From the NCBI RefSeq assembly GCF_029871205.1, contig NZ_SSOJ01000114.1, forward strand, positions 1 to 64,000: a stretch of DNA of 64,000 nt. Direction: 5' to 3'. Made by a program: the position numbers and the translations under genes. This DNA is from Pseudomonas sp. BN417. GTDB taxonomy: Bacteria; Pseudomonadota; Gammaproteobacteria; Pseudomonadales; Pseudomonadaceae. Below the pieces are notes generated by a model. It was not told the DNA's origin and ran no database searches. It saw nothing but the letters and a program-made list of their open reading frames with translations. Of the stretch, positions 8,922 through 15,013 are shown piece after piece. Numbering within the stretch: the stretch's first letter is position 1; each line of letters begins with the position of its first letter.

Positions 8922-9108
8922 GGCCGATTCTGTTGAAAACGGCAGAGCCGCCTCGGCTCGCTAGCAAGAAGCCGAAAAACGCCCGACTGAAGCGTTGCTA
9001 CGTGAAATCCAAGGCAGTTCTCTGCCCCGCAAATCGCTCAAATTTCAGCGTAAGCAATGCACTTTTGTGGGCAGAAATCTCGAAGGGAGTTTTTCAACAG
9101 AATCGGCC
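8922..9108. mobile_element. 187-bp MITE-like element with perfect 18-bp inverted ends
   Basis: GGCCGATTCTGTTGAAAA at 8922-8939 is repeated exactly in inverse at 9091-9108. The interior (151 bp) carries no convincing gene. Ends containing TTCTGTTGAAAA resemble termini of common Pseudomonas insertion sequences, so this is either an internally deleted IS or a non-autonomous element. No clear target duplication was seen. It lies between the ISL3-like scrap and the end of the LysR gene at 9124. Confidence 0.75.
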
Positions 9109-9123
9109 GGAATCGGACGTTCG

Positions 9124-10062
9124 CTAAATCAAGCCTCTACCCCTGGCGTCGAAGCGTCGCGGCCACTGCTGCTCGCGGGCATGCTCGACCAGGTGATTGA
9201 CGAAGGCGCGGGTCTTGGCCGGCAGCAGCTTCTGGCTGGCGAAGTACAGCGAGATGGAGCCGGCATCCACATGCCAGTCCGGCAACAGTCGCACCAGGGC
9301 ACCACTCTCGAGATGCCCCAGCACATCCGGCACGGCCAGCAGCGCCACGCCCAGACCGAGCAGTGCGCTGATACAGAGCGCCTGGGGATCATTGACCAGC
9401 ATGCGCGGGCGCAGCTCCAGCGGCACACGCTCGCCCTTCGGTCCCTGCAACATCCAGTTGCGCACCTTGCCGCTCTGGGGTGAGCGCATTGCTAACTGAT
9501 CGAGCTCGGCCAACTGCTCCAGCCGCCTCGGCACGGGTCGTCCAGCCAGATAACCAGGCGCCGCCACCAGCACCAGATGCGCCGGCGCCAGTTCCCGCGC
9601 CACCACCCCAGGCGACAGCTCGATACCGCCGCCGATGGCGGCATCGAAGCCATCGGCAATCAGCTCCACCTGGCGATTGTCGAAGTGCCACTCCGGCGTT
9701 ACCGCCGGGTAGCGGGCGAGAAACCCGGGCATCAGTGGCAACAGGAAATCGCGGCCGAAGGCCGGGGCCGCCGACAGGCGCAGCACGCCAGCCGGTGCGC
9801 CGGCACTGCTGGTGAGATCGGCGATGGCCGCCTGAATGCTTTCCAGCCCGCCGCCGACGTTGCCGAGAAAGCGCTCGCCGGCCTCGGTCAGGGTCAGGCG
9901 CCGGGTGCTGCGCTGGAACAGGCGCACGCCGAGATTGGCCTCCAATTGGGCGACGTTGCGGCTGATCGCCGCCGGCGTCAGACCCAGACGCCGTGCCGCG
10001 GCGGAGAAACTGCCGCACTCGGCACTGCGCACGAAGGATTCCAGATTGGCCAGGGTTTCCAT
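9124..10062 (-). CDS. LysR-family transcriptional regulator
   Basis: 312 aa from the chosen ATG at 10062, which follows GAAGGTG at proper spacing; an in-frame upstream ATG at 10080 has no such site. Helix-turn-helix at residues ~5-60 (LESFVRSAECGSFSAAARRL, LTPAAISRNVAQLE), typical of the CrgA/DmlR-like LysR subgroup (GVRLFQRSTRRLTLTEAGE). Effector domain to the end. Divergent from the SDR gene at 10173; this geometry is common for LysR proteins controlling quinone- or aldehyde-responsive reductases. Confidence 0.93.
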   Translation of the reverse strand: METLANLESFVRSAECGSFSAAARRLGLTPAAISRNVAQLEANLGVRLFQRSTRRLTLTEAGERFLGNVGGGLESIQAAIADLTSSAGAPAGVLRLSAAPAFGRDFLLPLMPGFLARYPAVTPEWHFDNRQVELIADGFDAAIGGGIELSPGVVARELAPAHLVLVAAPGYLAGRPVPRRLEQLAELDQLAMRSPQSGKVRNWMLQGPKGERVPLELRPRMLVNDPQALCISALLGLGVALLAVPDVLGHLESGALVRLLPDWHVDAGSISLYFASQKLLPAKTRAFVNHLVEHAREQQWPRRFDARGRGLI

Positions 10063-10070
10063 AGCGACAC

Positions 10071-10089
10071 CTTCAATCATCAGTTGAAG
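10071..10089. promoter_or_regulatory. Candidate LysR autoregulatory operator
   Basis: CTTCAA (10071-10076) and TTGAAG (10084-10089) form an inverted repeat with a 7-bp spacer, immediately upstream of the LysR start at 10062 and within the divergent promoter region. It overlaps the ribosome site of the regulator gene, consistent with self-repression. Not tested. Confidence 0.45.
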
Positions 10090-10172
10090 GTGATTCTAGC
10101 CATTACCCACTACTGCAGGGAAAGCCCAAGGCGTTTCATGAGCACACCCACCACCCACACGAGGTTTGCATC

Positions 10173-10925
10173 ATGAACAACGCCACTCTCCCCCTCAACG
10201 GCCAGGTCGCCCTGGTCACCGGCGGCTCGCGCAGCATCGGCGCCGCCATCGCCAAGCGCCTGGCCGCCGACGGGGCCAGCGTCGCCATCACCTACCACGC
10301 CTCGCCGGACAAGGCCGACGTGCTGGTCGGCGAGATAGTCGCGGCCGGCGGCAAGGCCATCGCCATCGCCGCCGATGCCGGCGACCCGCAAGCGGTACGC
10401 AGCGCCGTGCAACAGGTCGCCAGCACCTTCGGCAGGCTGGAAATCCTGGTCAACAATGCCGGTATCAGCGTGCTTGGCGCCCCGGAGGAGATCGCTTTCG
10501 AGGACTTCCAGCGCATCGTCGCGGTGAATGTCACCGGCGTGTTCGTCGCCACCCAGGAGGCGCTCAAACATATGGGGCGCGGCGGTCGCATCATCCATAT
10601 CGGCAGCTCCATGGTGCAGTACGCCGCTTTCGCCACCGCCTCGGCCTACACCCTCACCAAGGGCGCCCTGGCCGGCTTCAGTCGCGGCCTGGTGCGCGAC
10701 CTCGGCCCGCGTGGCATCACGGTCAACACCGTGCATCCCGGCCCGACCAACAGCGACATGAACCCGGCGGACGGCCCGGTGGCTGACTTCGTCCGCCCCA
10801 ACATCGCTGTCGGCCGCTATGGCGAGGGTCGCGACATCGCCGCCGCCGTGGCCTGGCTGGCCAGCCCCGAGGCGGCCTTCGTCAGTGGTGCCGAGTTGCT
10901 GGTCGATGGCGGCTTCACCGCCTGA
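10173..10925 (+). CDS. Short-chain dehydrogenase/reductase (SDR)
   Basis: 250 aa classical SDR. The cofactor motif TGGSRSIGAAIAKRL lies at residues ~14-28 (TGxxxxIG), NNAG at ~93-96, catalytic Ser in HIGSSMVQ near 146, and YTLTK (YxxxK) near 158. It ends in the family tail SGAELLVDGGFTA. Such enzymes reduce carbonyls with NAD(P)H; the substrate is unknown. Start preceded by GAGGTTTGCATC. The next gene begins 14 bp downstream, so the pair is probably co-transcribed under the divergent LysR regulator. Confidence 0.93.
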   Translation: MNNATLPLNGQVALVTGGSRSIGAAIAKRLAADGASVAITYHASPDKADVLVGEIVAAGGKAIAIAADAGDPQAVRSAVQQVASTFGRLEILVNNAGISVLGAPEEIAFEDFQRIVAVNVTGVFVATQEALKHMGRGGRIIHIGSSMVQYAAFATASAYTLTKGALAGFSRGLVRDLGPRGITVNTVHPGPTNSDMNPADGPVADFVRPNIAVGRYGEGRDIAAAVAWLASPEAAFVSGAELLVDGGFTA

Positions 10926-10939
10926 GGGAGGAATGGGAC

Positions 10940-11536
10940 ATGCAGATAGGCATCATCGGCGCCGGAGCCATAGGCAGCGCCATCGCCCGCGCCCTGAGCA
11001 ACGCGGGCATCGAAGTCGTCATCGCCAACAGTCGCGGGAGCGAGAGCCTGCAAGCGCTGGCCAATGAACTGGGGCCGAAGGTCAGGCCGGTCAGCCGCGA
11101 GGAGGCCGCCCGGGCGGATCTCGTCTTTCTCGCGGTGAACTGGTCGAAGATCCCCGCCGCGCTGGACGGGCTCGGCCCCTGGAACGGGCGCATCGTGGTG
11201 GATGCCAACAACCCTATCGAGGCGCCGACCTTTCGGCCCTTCGACCTGGGCGCCCAGAGCTCCAGCGAAGTGGTGGCGCAGCTGCTGCCCGGGGCCCGCC
11301 TGGTCAAGGCCTTCAACCATCTGGCGCCGGCACTGCTGGTTGGCGACCCGCAAGCCGAGGGAGGACGCCGAGTGCTGTTCTATGCAGGGGAGGATGCCGA
11401 GGCCAAGACCGAGGTGGCGGCGCTGATCGAGCGCCTGGGCTTTGCTGGCATCGACCTGGGCGGTCTTGCCGAGGGACGCCTTGCGCAGTTCCCCGGTGGA
11501 CCGCTGCCGGCTCTCAATCTGGTGAGGTATAGCTAG
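10940..11536 (+). CDS. NADP oxidoreductase, coenzyme F420-dependent-like family
   Basis: 198 aa Rossmann protein. GIIGAGAIGSAIARAL at residues 3-18 is the nucleotide-binding loop, and the fold matches the F420-dependent NADP reductase family (NANNPIE near 90, LVKAFNHL near 120). In bacteria lacking F420 these proteins are used as NAD(P)-dependent reductases of unknown substrate. GGGAGGAATGGGAC gives a clear ribosome site. Second gene of the SDR operon. The C-terminus (PLPALNLVRYS) is complete. Confidence 0.88.
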   Translation: MQIGIIGAGAIGSAIARALSNAGIEVVIANSRGSESLQALANELGPKVRPVSREEAARADLVFLAVNWSKIPAALDGLGPWNGRIVVDANNPIEAPTFRPFDLGAQSSSEVVAQLLPGARLVKAFNHLAPALLVGDPQAEGGRRVLFYAGEDAEAKTEVAALIERLGFAGIDLGGLAEGRLAQFPGGPLPALNLVRYS

Positions 11537-11582
11537 GGCCTAAGTGGCGGACACCGATTCAAGGTGTCCGCTTTCGGCTGTG

Positions 11583-11740
11583 GATTCAACCGGTGGATGC
11601 AACGCACTAGATTCGTTCAGGTAGCCAGGAGGAGTGTTACAGATGCAGCAAAGACTCCGCATCCATTACACCGAGAGCCAGAAGGCATTGATGTGGGATC
11701 GCTGGAAGCAAGGCGACTCGCTCCAGCAGATTGCGCTTAC
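11583..11740 (+). mobile_element. IS30-family remnant: left end and transposase N-terminus
   Basis: GATTCAACCGGTGGATGCAAC at about 11583-11603 resembles the terminal repeat of Pseudomonas IS30-type elements. An ATG at 11643, behind a GGAGG site, starts MQQRLRIHYTESQKALMWDR and WKQGDSLQQIA, the N-terminal helix-turn-helix of an IS30 transposase. Similarity ends near 11740, so about 30 of the usual ~330 residues remain. The downstream frame to 12182 is fusion with unrelated DNA. Confidence 0.75.
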
Positions 11741-12082
11741 TACGGGGAAGGCGATTGGCGCAGCGTTTAGCCGTTGCCTTGATGGCGCTGTCGGTACCGT
11801 GGATGCGGGCGGCAAGGAAAAGGGCAAGGGTGGCGTCCTGAAGGTTCACATTTGTGCTCTTTCGATTGCAGCTTGGAGTAGGGCCTTGCGCTGTATTGGT
11901 GAATACGCGTCGCACGCTTCGCTTACCAGGGCGCTGCAGTGTTGCATGGAGACAGGTATGGAAGTCGGCTTTGGGGCAAAGCTGGGGCAAAAACGGCACC
12001 GTCGAGAACCGCTTCAGACCGGCCAGCAAAGCTGGGAGGCTGATCTAAAGCGGGTTGGCGCGGCATGGGGTACTGGCTTCCA
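11741..12082. other. Non-coding junction sequence before the first tRNA-Ser 3' end
   Basis: About 340 bp with no recognisable gene. It carries GGGGCAAAGCTGGGGCAAAA (11973-11992) that recurs in altered form as AGGGCAAATTTAGGGCAAAA (12181-12200), suggesting it is also derived from the integrase-flanking arm of an element. No 5' part of a tRNA is present, so the tRNA-Ser gene itself has been separated from this 3' copy. Confidence 0.5.
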
Positions 12083-12108
12083 GGGTTCGAATCCCTCCCT
12101 CACCGCCA
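12083..12108 (+). repeat. attachment-site copy 1: 3' end of tRNA-Ser
   Basis: The 26 bp begin GGGTTCGAATCCC (T-arm) and end CTCACCGCCA with the acceptor and CCA, matching the 3' end of a Pseudomonas tRNA-Ser (the GGA-anticodon type begins GGTGAGG, complementary to this acceptor strand). No 5' half is adjacent, so it is not a functional tRNA but an att core left by integrase-mediated insertion. The copy at 14268-14293 matches at 24 of 26 bases. Confidence 0.85.
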
Positions 12109-12123
12109 CTTTCCGATTCAAGC

Positions 12124-12160
12124 AAACCCCTGATATTCCTAGTGAAGTCAGGGGTTTTTG
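12124..12160 (+). terminator. tRNA-type terminator hairpin, copy 1
   Basis: AAACCCCTGA (12124-12133) pairs perfectly with TCAGGGGTTT (12148-12157), followed by TT. It is the hairpin found just downstream of the tRNA-Ser end and is repeated at 14310-14344 with one changed stem base. Confidence 0.8.
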
Positions 12161-12218
12161 CTTTCTGGGGTTCGGGGTTTAGGGCAAATTTAGGGCAAAA
12201 ACAGCACTTTCCAAACCG

Positions 12219-12398
12219 CTAGGTGCCGCTCTCGTCCGCCCGGAAATCCATCATCTGCGAAACGATTCCGGCCATGCTTCGGGTGTCCGAAGGGATCCAC
12301 CGGCCATAGTGTTTCTTCACCATGGTGGTATCGGTGTGTCCCAACTGGCGCGCCACCCATTCGACCGGGACGTAGCTCGACAGCGCCTGGCTGGCGAA
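12219..12398 (-). pseudogene. Tyrosine integrase C-terminal fragment 1
   Basis: 59 codons ending at a stop at 12219-12221. The fragment FASQALSSYVPVEWVARQLG plus HTDTTMVKKHYGRW holds the LGH box and the nucleophilic Tyr of a tyrosine recombinase, directed toward the adjacent tRNA-Ser end as in an integrated island. The catalytic Arg region and the whole N-terminal two thirds are missing: at 12399 the sequence switches to the phage replication gene on the opposite strand. It is inactive. Confidence 0.88.
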
Positions 12399-13214
12399 GC
12401 CAGCCAGTGCGCCGTGCACTTGGCCGTCGACTTCCAGGGCTGGAAACCAACCGCCGACCTCGTGTCCAGGATGCGCTGCAAGTCCCGTAACGTCCGTCAG
12501 CTCGACGGTATCGGCACCATCGAATTCGACGAGATGGCCGCCACCTACAGCTGTGGCCAGTCCTTCCTGTTCGGCTCCGCAGGAGCCCTGCAATGCGCCC
12601 TCTACAACAAGACCAACCAGGCCCGGGCTATCGACAAGCTCGACTACTGGGAGAACCGCTGGCGCGACTCCGACAACCCCTTCGAGGACGATCCCGCCAA
12701 CTACGACGCCGCCCAGGACGTCTACCGCGTCGAATTCCGCTTCCATCACTCGGTAGTCGAACAGTTCGCACAGGGCTCCCATGACGCCAGCGGCAACATC
12801 CTGGACTCGTCCACCTTCGCCGAACTCGCCAACCACCTCCAGGGCCTCTTTGACTACGGCCTTGGCAACTTCAAGCTCCTGCACAACAAGCGCTACACCG
12901 ATCCGCTCTGGACCATCCTGCAGACCGAAACCCGCTTCGAAGCACCCCTGGAACGCTTCGTCTACCGCCGCTACTACAAGACGGCACGGGGCTTCTCGGG
13001 AAAGAACATAGAGCTGATGCTGGGCAACGCCATCACGCTCTTTGCCCGTAACCGCATGGACTTTCCGTCCTGCTGGGCAGCTCTCAAGACGTTGCCGATC
13101 TTCCACCTGGTGGAGGAGTACTACCGCGAGAAAGGCAGGTCTACCACCTGGCTCAAGAAGCACCTGGCCAAGAAGCTGGAGGAGAGGTATGTGCGATATG
13201 GGATGGCGGCCTAG
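12399..13214 (+). pseudogene. Pf-like filamentous phage replication initiation protein, 5' truncated
   Basis: About 271 codons are open to the stop at 13212-13214. The translation contains YNKTNQARAIDKLDYWENRW and a long arm similar to gene II/RstA-type rolling-circle initiators of Pf and Xanthomonas filamentous phages. In Pf prophages this gene neighbours the integrase and a ParE-type toxin-antitoxin pair, as here. The N-terminal part, with the nicking-domain start, has been replaced by the integrase fragment at 12398, so any start codon available upstream lies in unrelated DNA. Loss of function is likely but not certain. Confidence 0.78.
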
Positions 13215-13260
13215 CTATTAGGTTGTTTAACAAAGTCTAATAAAAGGCTAATATCCGGCG

Positions 13261-13515
13261 ATGAATTCAGTTAACTGGACCAGGAAGGCCGTTAAGCAAT
13301 TGCTCAAGCTGCACCATCAGCACCAGGTGCAGATCCGCGATGCGGTGGGCGAGCTCAGCAGAATGCCCGATTGCCAGAACGTCAAGGCACTGGCCAACCA
13401 CCAATACGGATACCGGCTCAGGGTCGGCAACTACCGTGTCCTCTTCGACTGGGATGGAGGTATCAGGGTGGTCGACGTCCAGCAGGTAAAGAAACGCGAT
13501 GAACGAACCTACTAG
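13261..13515 (+). CDS. pfiT: ParE/RelE-superfamily toxin (Pf-type PfiT-like)
   Basis: 84 aa, complete. The fold signature is readable: WTRKAVKQLLKLHHQHQ, LSRMPDCQNVKALANHQYGY, RLRVGNYRVLFDW, with the conserved Arg and Tyr/Phe positions of RelE-like proteins. It overlaps the antitoxin gene by 17 bp, the normal toxin-first arrangement for HigBA-like and PfiTA modules. In Pf prophages the pair supports stable maintenance and immunity. Target (gyrase or ribosome) cannot be decided from sequence. The ribosome site is weak. Called PfiT because of the neighbouring Pf replication gene and fragmentary integrase. Confidence 0.8.
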   Translation: MNSVNWTRKAVKQLLKLHHQHQVQIRDAVGELSRMPDCQNVKALANHQYGYRLRVGNYRVLFDWDGGIRVVDVQQVKKRDERTY

Positions 13516-13825
13516 CGTACAGATTATCAACGGCCCGGACGGCAAGCCGGCGTTCGTTGTTATTCCCTATGAGGAATACATTGCCCAACGTCGTCTCGAT
13601 GAGGACCTGATCCCCCATGATGTGGTCAGCCGCATGGTCGACGGCGCCACCGCCATTCGTGCCTGGCGCGAACACCTGGGCCTGACGCAGACTGACGTCG
13701 CCGAGCGCCTCGGTATCACCCAGTCCGCCTATGCCCAGCAGGAGGCCTCTTCCCGCCCGCGCAAGGCCACACGCGAGCGCATTGCCAAGGTCCTCGGTAT
13801 TACCCAGGACCAGCTCAGCATCTGA
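13499..13825 (+). CDS. pfiA: Helix-turn-helix antitoxin (PfiA-like)
   Basis: 108 aa. The N-terminal half (FVVIPYEEYIAQR near residues 19-31) looks like a toxin-binding segment. The C-terminal half is a Cro/CI helix-turn-helix (WREHLGLTQTDVAERLGITQ around 56-75, with SAYAQQEASSRPRKATRERI). It starts inside the toxin gene, giving translational coupling, and would neutralise the toxin and repress the operon. Complete, no disruption. The next gene begins one base after its stop. Confidence 0.85.
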   Translation: MNEPTSVQIINGPDGKPAFVVIPYEEYIAQRRLDEDLIPHDVVSRMVDGATAIRAWREHLGLTQTDVAERLGITQSAYAQQEASSRPRKATRERIAKVLGITQDQLSI

Positions 13826-13826
13826 C

Positions 13827-14144
13827 ATGGAACTGACCCGGGATGGAGCCCTGCTTGAGAGGGCCAGACGAGATCCTGCCTTGAGCAGAGCATTGCTTGC
13901 CGAAGCAGGCTCCCTGTTCCTCCAGGGCGAAGCTGCTACCGCACGCCTGATACTGCGCAACCTGGTTGATGCCACACTTGGATTTGAAGGACTCGCCGTG
14001 GCGACAGGTAAGCCGAGGAAGAGCCTGAATCGGATGCTGTCCGCCCGTGGCAATCCGAGCATGGACAACCTTTCGAGCATCTTTGCAGCGATCACGCAGA
14101 GCCTGGATGTAACCCTTCAGGCAAGGTCCTTTCGGGCTCAGTGA
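13827..14144 (+). CDS. Addiction-module antidote-like HTH protein, third gene of the TA operon
   Basis: 105 aa. It matches the small helix-turn-helix family annotated as probable addiction-module antidote or transcriptional regulator: ARRDPALSRALLAEAGSLFL, then ATARLILRNLVDATLGFEGL, then GKPRKSLNRMLSARGNP (recognition helix) and SMDNLSSIFAAI. ATG at 13827 follows the antitoxin stop at once, so translation is coupled. Such proteins usually pair with their own RelE/HigB toxin; here it follows a complete toxin-antitoxin pair. It may be a second antitoxin or a separate operon repressor left from another module. Confidence 0.72.
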   Translation: MELTRDGALLERARRDPALSRALLAEAGSLFLQGEAATARLILRNLVDATLGFEGLAVATGKPRKSLNRMLSARGNPSMDNLSSIFAAITQSLDVTLQARSFRAQ

Positions 14145-14267
14145 AGCTGTCGAAAAAGTGTCGAAAACGTTGTGGGACAAAGGGCAGAAGAGTGCAGTCG
14201 GTTGAGATAAAGCCCTTAAATATCAACGCGTTGTGCCGTCGTGGGCGTCCCTGTGCTGATATTTGGA

Positions 14268-14293
14268 GGATTCGAATCCCTCCCTCGCCGCCA
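14268..14293 (+). repeat. attachment-site copy 2: 3' end of tRNA-Ser
   Basis: GGATTCGAATCCC then CTCGCCGCCA, differing from copy 1 (12083-12108) at two bases. The similarity continues about 70 bp further, through the terminator hairpin. The 2.19-kb DNA between the copies is therefore an inserted element (Pf-like remnant and toxin-antitoxin operon). No tRNA 5' half is present here either. Confidence 0.82.
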
Positions 14294-14550
14294 CTTTCCG
14301 ACTCAAGCAAACCCCTGATATTCCTAGTGAAGTCGGGGGTTTTTGCTTTCTGGGATTTGGGTTTAGGACCAAATCGCCCCCCCATCATCTGGGATACGAT
14401 GCCGGCCATGCTCCGGGTATCAGCGGGAATCCAGCGCCCGTAGTGCTTCTTCACCATGGTGGTGTCGGTGTGCCCCAGCTGGCACGCAACCCATTCGACC
14501 GGGACATAGCACGACAGCGCCTGACTGGCGAACGTGTGGCGGCATTGGTC
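14294..14550 (-). pseudogene. Tyrosine integrase C-terminal fragment 2
   Basis: The frame reads QCRHTFASQALSCYVPVEWV, then LGHTDTTMVKKHYGRW and PADTRSMAGIVSQMM. It includes the RH..H box of catalytic domain II and the Tyr nucleophile. It is closely related to fragment 1 and likewise points to its tRNA-Ser copy. Unlike fragment 1, its reading frame runs on into the att core. The N-terminal part is missing; at about 14550 the sequence changes to an antitoxin remnant on the other strand. Confidence 0.86.
14310..14344 (+). terminator. tRNA-type terminator hairpin, copy 2
   Basis: AAACCCCTGA and TCGGGGGTTTTT bracket the same loop as copy 1 (12124-12160), with one substitution in the stem. It is part of the repeated att flank. 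Confidence 0.7.
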
Positions 14551-14697
14551 AGGTCCGCGGTGTTCGCACAGGCCCTGCACGCCAAGCCGGCCACCCTGAA
14601 GAACTGGGAACAGGATCGCTCCACCCCCAATGACCAGGCCACCGTCTTGATCCGCCTCCTGGGCAAGCACCCTGAGTTGATCCAGGAACTCGGCTGA
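14545..14697 (+). pseudogene. C-terminal fragment of an XRE (NadS/HigA-type) antitoxin
   Basis: FAQALHAKPATLKNWEQDRS followed by TPNDQATVLIRLLGKHPEL matches the second half of the small XRE antitoxins that accompany RelE-like toxins (..TLxxWEQGRxKPNxQAxxLIxLVxKxPE..). The stop is at 14695-14697. The N-terminal helices and any toxin gene are absent. Upstream in the same frame is reversed integrase DNA. Confidence 0.6.
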
Positions 14698-15013
14698 TCC
14701 AGCCGACGAGGGCATGTGTACTGATCGAGGATATCCTCGCGTACATGCAAGGAAACACTGTGCCGCTCATCCGGGATTGAACAATCGGCAGGAGATCAGC
14801 AAGCGTCATTCCCTTCCGTACGCCCAGAATTTGGCTTTTCGCAGCTGCACTACCCTTGGACACTCTGCCGCCAGAAACACCCGGGCCGCCTAGTCTGAAC
14901 TCCCGCTGCAACATCGAGGTGGACAGCGACACGATGAATTGCGACAAGCCACGTTCCAACAGGCCAATTCGTCTCAGCCAGGTCTGTCGACGTTTCGCTG
15001 CGGACCGCCGCTC
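14698..15013. other. 316 bp without a recognised gene
   Basis: Short frames occur on both strands, but none has a credible start site, family resemblance or codon pattern. It separates the mobile-element debris from the methyltransferase-like pair and may be element tail. Confidence 0.5.

Noticed and set aside
12083..12108. Functional tRNA-Ser gene
   Set aside because: Only the T-arm, acceptor strand and CCA are present; no D-arm or anticodon arm lies upstream. The same holds at 14268-14293.
12219..13163. 314-codon minus-strand frame ending in integrase sequence
   Set aside because: Only the last 59 codons are integrase; the rest is the mirror of the phage replication gene. Treated as a fragment.
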